64,000 nt of DNA from assembly GCF_001468285.1 (NCBI RefSeq), contig NZ_LNSB01000018.1:25232-89231 (forward strand), in the 5' to 3' direction. Below, piece after piece: positions 61,020-64,000 of the stretch (the stretch's first letter is position 1; every line of letters begins with the position of its first letter). Position numbers and translations under genes: made by a program. Source of the DNA: Sphingopyxis sp. HIX (GTDB lineage: Bacteria > Pseudomonadota > Alphaproteobacteria > Sphingomonadales > Sphingomonadaceae). Below the pieces are notes generated by a model. The model saw nothing but the letters and a program-made list of their open reading frames with translations. It was not told where the DNA came from and ran no database searches.

Positions 61020-61597
61020 GCGGCGATTACGGCCGCGCGCTGCAGCGCGAGCTGCGCTTCGACCGCGAGCTCGCCGAACGCGCGCGCGAGGACCTCGCCG
61101 AATATCTCGACGAGATGGCCGCGGCGGGGCTGGACCGCGACGAGGCCGAGCGGCGCTTCGGCGCGGTCGAGGATATCGCGCGCTCCTATGCGAGCGCGGC
61201 GCTGCCGGCGCGGCTGCGCCAGACGCTGAAGGCCGCGGGCTGGCTGGCGCTCGCGACTTTCCTCTTCATGCGCTGGCGCTCGATCGCGCTGGGCTTCGAT
61301 CCCTTCGCGCAGCCGACGTTGCTGAGCCTGATCGACGGGGTCGGTTTCCTGATCGGCGCCGCGGCGCTGATCGTCGCCTGGCGGCGGCGTTCGGACAGCG
61401 CGGGGATGCGCGCGCCCCTGCTGTTCGCGGGCGCGGCGATCGCGGTGTCGACGGGGGCGAGCCTGCTGCGCGCGCTGCCGGCGCTCGGCGGGCCCGATGG
61501 AGTGCTGATCCTCGCGACAGGGGCGGTGCAGCTCGGATTGCTGCTGTGGCTGGCCGGACGGTTGCGGTTGATCGGGCGCTATCGGCGGGTGGGCTAG
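61016..61597 (+). CDS. PadR-linked membrane protein with HAAS-like N-terminus
   Basis: A 193-residue protein. The first 60 residues are soluble and helical (ARAIQREL-like RALQRELRFDRELAERAREDLAEYLDEM, in parts, then AERRFGAVEDIARSYA), a feature of the permease-prefix/HAAS modules found next to PadR genes. Three or four helices follow (GWLALATFLFMRW, GVGFLIGAAALIVAW, APLLFAGAAIAVSTGASLL, GAVQLGLLLWLAGRL). Role unknown; probably regulated with padR. Confidence 0.8.
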   Translation: MSGDYGRALQRELRFDRELAERAREDLAEYLDEMAAAGLDRDEAERRFGAVEDIARSYASAALPARLRQTLKAAGWLALATFLFMRWRSIALGFDPFAQPTLLSLIDGVGFLIGAAALIVAWRRRSDSAGMRAPLLFAGAAIAVSTGASLLRALPALGGPDGVLILATGAVQLGLLLWLAGRLRLIGRYRRVG

Positions 61598-61600
61598 AAT

Positions 61601-61626
61601 CTCCCCAACGCTGCGCGATGGGGAGG
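61601..61626. repeat. Short palindrome in the padR-purA gap
   Basis: CTCCCCA and TGGGGAG face each other across 11 nt, followed by GATC, like one end of family B repeats. It fills the 37-nt convergent gap and may terminate transcripts from both sides. Confidence 0.5.
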
Positions 61627-61634
61627 ATCCGGGC

Positions 61635-62924
61635 TTAATCGCTGAACGGATCGCGGATCAGGATGGTGTCCTCGCGCTCGGGGCTGGTCGAGACCAGCGC
61701 GATCGGGGTTTCGATCAGTTCCTGCACGCGCTGGATATATTTGATCGCCTGCGCGGGCAGGTCGGCATAGCTGCGCGCGCCCGCGGTCGATTCGTGCCAG
61801 CCGTCCATTTCCTCGTAGATCGGCTCGACCTCGGCCTGGTCGGCGGCGTGCGCGGGGAAATAGTCGAGGATCTTGCCGCGCAAACGGTAACCGGTGCAGA
61901 TGCGTACCTTGTCGAAGCCGTCGAGCACGTCGAGCTTGGTGAGCGCGATGCCGGTGACGCCCGACACGGCGCAGCTCTGGCGCACGAGCACCGCGTCGAA
62001 CCAGCCGCAGCGGCGCTTGCGGCCGGTGACGGTGCCGAATTCATGGCCGCGCTCGCCGAGCCGCTGACCGATCTCGTCCTCGAGTTCGGTCGGGAAGGGC
62101 CCGCTGCCGACGCGGGTGGTATAGGCCTTGGCGATGCCGAGCACGAAGCCGACCGCGCCGGGGCCGAGCCCCGAACCCGCCGCGGCGGTGCCGCTCACCG
62201 TGTTCGAGCTGGTGACGAAGGGATAGGTGCCGTGATCGATGTCGAGCAGCACGCCCTGCGCGCCCTCGAACAGGATGCGCGCGCCGGCCTTGCGCACCTT
62301 CTTGAGGCGCTTCCAGACGGGCTGGGCATATTCGAGCACATAGTCGGCGATTTCGGCGAGGTCGGCCTTGAGGCGGTCGCGGTCGATCGGCGGCTCGCCG
62401 AAACCGGCGCGCAGCGCGTCGTGGTGCGCGGTCAGGCGGTCGATCTGCGGGTCGAGCTTGTCGAGATGCGCGAGGTCGCAGACGCGGATCGCGCGGCGGC
62501 CGACCTTGTCCTCATAGGCGGGGCCGATGCCGCGCCCGGTGGTGCCGATCTTGCCTGCGCCCGCGGCGGTCTCGCGCAGCGCGTCGAGGTCGCGGTGGAA
62601 GGGCAGGATCAGCGCGCAATTGTCGGCGATCGCGAAATTCTCGGCGTTGATCTCGACGCCCTGGCCGCGCAGCTTGGCGATCTCGTCGCGCAGCGCCCAG
62701 GGGTCGAGCACGACGCCGTTGCCGATGATCGACAGCGTGCCGGTGACGATGCCCGAGGGCAGCAGCGACAGCTTGTACACCTGCTCGCCGACGACGAGCG
62801 TATGGCCGGCGTTGTGGCCGCCCTGGAAACGCACCACGGCGTCGGCGCGGCTGGCGAGCCAGTCGACGATCTTGCCCTTGCCCTCGTCGCCCCATTGCGA
62901 CCCGATGACGGTGACATTTGCCAT
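61635..62924 (-). CDS. purA: Adenylosuccinate synthetase
   Basis: Makes adenylosuccinate from IMP, aspartate and GTP in AMP synthesis. The 429-residue protein is complete: [16 protein letters not shown] near 7-22 with the catalytic aspartate, [11 protein letters not shown] near 38-48 with the catalytic histidine, and [11 protein letters not shown] near 127-137. The ATG at 62924 gives the usual N-terminus MANVTVIG. It is single and faces the PadR pair tail-to-tail. Confidence 0.97.
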   Translation of the reverse strand: MANVTVIGSQWGDEGKGKIVDWLASRADAVVRFQGGHNAGHTLVVGEQVYKLSLLPSGIVTGTLSIIGNGVVLDPWALRDEIAKLRGQGVEINAENFAIADNCALILPFHRDLDALRETAAGAGKIGTTGRGIGPAYEDKVGRRAIRVCDLAHLDKLDPQIDRLTAHHDALRAGFGEPPIDRDRLKADLAEIADYVLEYAQPVWKRLKKVRKAGARILFEGAQGVLLDIDHGTYPFVTSSNTVSGTAAAGSGLGPGAVGFVLGIAKAYTTRVGSGPFPTELEDEIGQRLGERGHEFGTVTGRKRRCGWFDAVLVRQSCAVSGVTGIALTKLDVLDGFDKVRICTGYRLRGKILDYFPAHAADQAEVEPIYEEMDGWHESTAGARSYADLPAQAIKYIQRVQELIETPIALVSTSPEREDTILIRDPFSD

Positions 62925-63064
62925 GATGCTGTCCTGCTGAACGGGCTCATTTTTAGCCCGGCGCGGCCTTAGCGGATTTGGCCGCAGAGGCAAGCGCAGT
63001 GGGACGTTATTGCGACAAATGCGGGCTAATTTTGCTGCCGGTTCGGATAGCGGAGGTTGTGGCG

Positions 63065-63997
63065 ATGCAGGGACGGCGGATGATGGCGTGGGTCGCGGTG
63101 GCGGCTTTCGTCGCGGCGGGCGTGGCGGTGCCCGGTCCCTTCGCCGAGGCGCGCGAGCGGCTGCGCGACCGGATCATGCAGCGCATGGGCGCCGACGAGG
63201 GGCCGAAGGTTCCGGGCAGCGAGACGATCTTCTATGGCCGCGACCCGCTCCAGTCGCTCGACGTCTGGCGCGCGAAGGATGCGAAGGGCCCGGCGCCGCT
63301 GCTGGTCTTCGTCCATGGCGGCGGGTGGAAGCGCGGGAGCAAGGACAATGCGACGGGGCGCTTCAAGGCCGAACATTATCCGGGTCAGGGCTATGCCTTT
63401 GCGTCGATCGACTACCGGCTGGTGCCCGCGTCGGCGGTCGAGCAGCAGGCCGAGGATGTCGCGATGGCGGTGAAGGCGCTGATCGACGACGCCGAGCGGC
63501 TGGGCATCGACCGGCGGCGCATCGTGCTGATGGGGCATAGCGCGGGCGCGCATCTGGTCGCGCTGGTGGGGACCGACGAGCAATATTTGAAGAGCGTCGG
63601 CCTGTCCTTCGCCGATATTGCGGGGGTGATCCCGATCGATGGTGCGGCATACGACGTGCCCGCGCAGATGAAGGACGGGCCGCCGATCATGCAGAAGACT
63701 TATCGCCAAGCCTTCGGCACCGATCCGGCGCGGCAGGCGAAGCTGTCGCCGACGCTGCACGCGGCGGCGCTAAATGCGCCGGCCTTCCTGCTGCTCTATG
63801 TGCAAAGGCCCGACGGGGTGCGGCAGGCGAAGGCGCTGGGCGCGGCGCTGGCAGCGGGCGGGAGCAAGGTCGAGCATGGCAGCTTTCCGGGTGAGGGGCT
63901 GCAGGGGCATGCCGAGATCAACCGGCGGCTCGGCGACCCGAGTTATGCGCCGACGGGAGCGGTGGATGCGTGGTTGAGGCGGGTCTTCGGGGGGTAG
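63065..63997 (+). CDS. Exported alpha/beta hydrolase, BD-FAE/esterase-lipase type
   Basis: A 310-residue serine esterase. A signal-like N-terminus ([21 protein letters not shown]) is followed by [14 protein letters not shown] (oxyanion HGGG) near 80, and the nucleophile in [11 protein letters not shown] near 159-169; the histidine is in [10 protein letters not shown] near 280. The start at 63065 lies 9 nt after GGAGG; the frame open from 62978 was not used. The stop is 3 nt from the window end. Substrate is unknown. Confidence 0.87.
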   Translation: MQGRRMMAWVAVAAFVAAGVAVPGPFAEARERLRDRIMQRMGADEGPKVPGSETIFYGRDPLQSLDVWRAKDAKGPAPLLVFVHGGGWKRGSKDNATGRFKAEHYPGQGYAFASIDYRLVPASAVEQQAEDVAMAVKALIDDAERLGIDRRRIVLMGHSAGAHLVALVGTDEQYLKSVGLSFADIAGVIPIDGAAYDVPAQMKDGPPIMQKTYRQAFGTDPARQAKLSPTLHAAALNAPAFLLLYVQRPDGVRQAKALGAALAAGGSKVEHGSFPGEGLQGHAEINRRLGDPSYAPTGAVDAWLRRVFGG

Positions 63998-64000
63998 GGT

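Overview
The window is G+C-rich, gene-dense chromosomal DNA of an alphaproteobacterium. Gene content and protein style (class I PhaC with a phasin, MucR-free sphingomonad-type neighbourhoods, spinster-type MFS, 2-hydroxychromene-2-carboxylate isomerase-like enzyme, EcfG-like stress promoter, GANTC sites) fit Sphingomonadaceae, most likely Sphingopyxis or a close relative; this is an inference from protein recognition, not a database result. No rRNA, tRNA, CRISPR array, prophage or insertion sequence was found. About 60 protein genes are called.

Layout. 1-4.6 kb: end of msrA, an M48/PDZ protease, a 650-bp repeat-rich gap, a BlaI-BlaR1-type regulator/sensor-protease pair with a perfect operator, and a TetR regulator facing a dihydrofolate-reductase-like gene across a palindrome. 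5.2-8.6 kb: MBL hydrolase, unknown secreted protein, DUF4230 protein and nadA, all on +. 8.6-9.75 kb: a 1.1-kb gap holding a GANTC cluster with a DnaA box, a likely structured transcript with a terminator, repeats, a perfect CRP-type box and a possible EcfG promoter. 9.75-15.4 kb: two GlsB-like stress proteins, then an RND efflux adaptor and an oversized RND permease. 15.4-24.2 kb: DUF445 protein, SDR protein, pepN, an SMR transporter with a structured leader, and a four-gene Mla-type lipid-transport operon on -. 24.3-31.2 kb: HAD phosphatase, PLP enzyme, DASS transporter, and the tightly packed pgeF-GNAT-MidA-lgt set. 31.2-39.3 kb: acyl-CoA synthetase, cytochrome b plus sulfite-oxidase-fold lipoprotein, DUF1801, acyltransferase, WYL regulator with palindrome, Tat-exported protein, SEL1 protein. 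39.4-48.3 kb: argG, threonine aldolase-like, EamA transporter, alpha/beta hydrolase, murA, an A+T-rich PD-(D/E)XK-like gene that looks acquired, DUF3011 protein. 48.3-55.5 kb: isomerase/SDR pair controlled by an HxlR regulator, clpS, phasin and phaC with shared palindromes, aminotransferase, DUF2721. 55.6-64 kb: amidase, MFS, FMN reductase, L,D-transpeptidase, ferric-reductase-like protein, PadR module with tandem operators, purA, esterase.

Two themes run through the window. First, small regulators (BlaI, TetR, WYL, HxlR, PadR) each sit beside a perfect or near-perfect inverted repeat, so their operators can be read directly. Second, convergent gene ends are handled in a stereotyped way: four pairs overlap by exactly 4 nt and share a stop-codon palindrome, while most other convergent gaps are filled by large palindromic repeats of two families.
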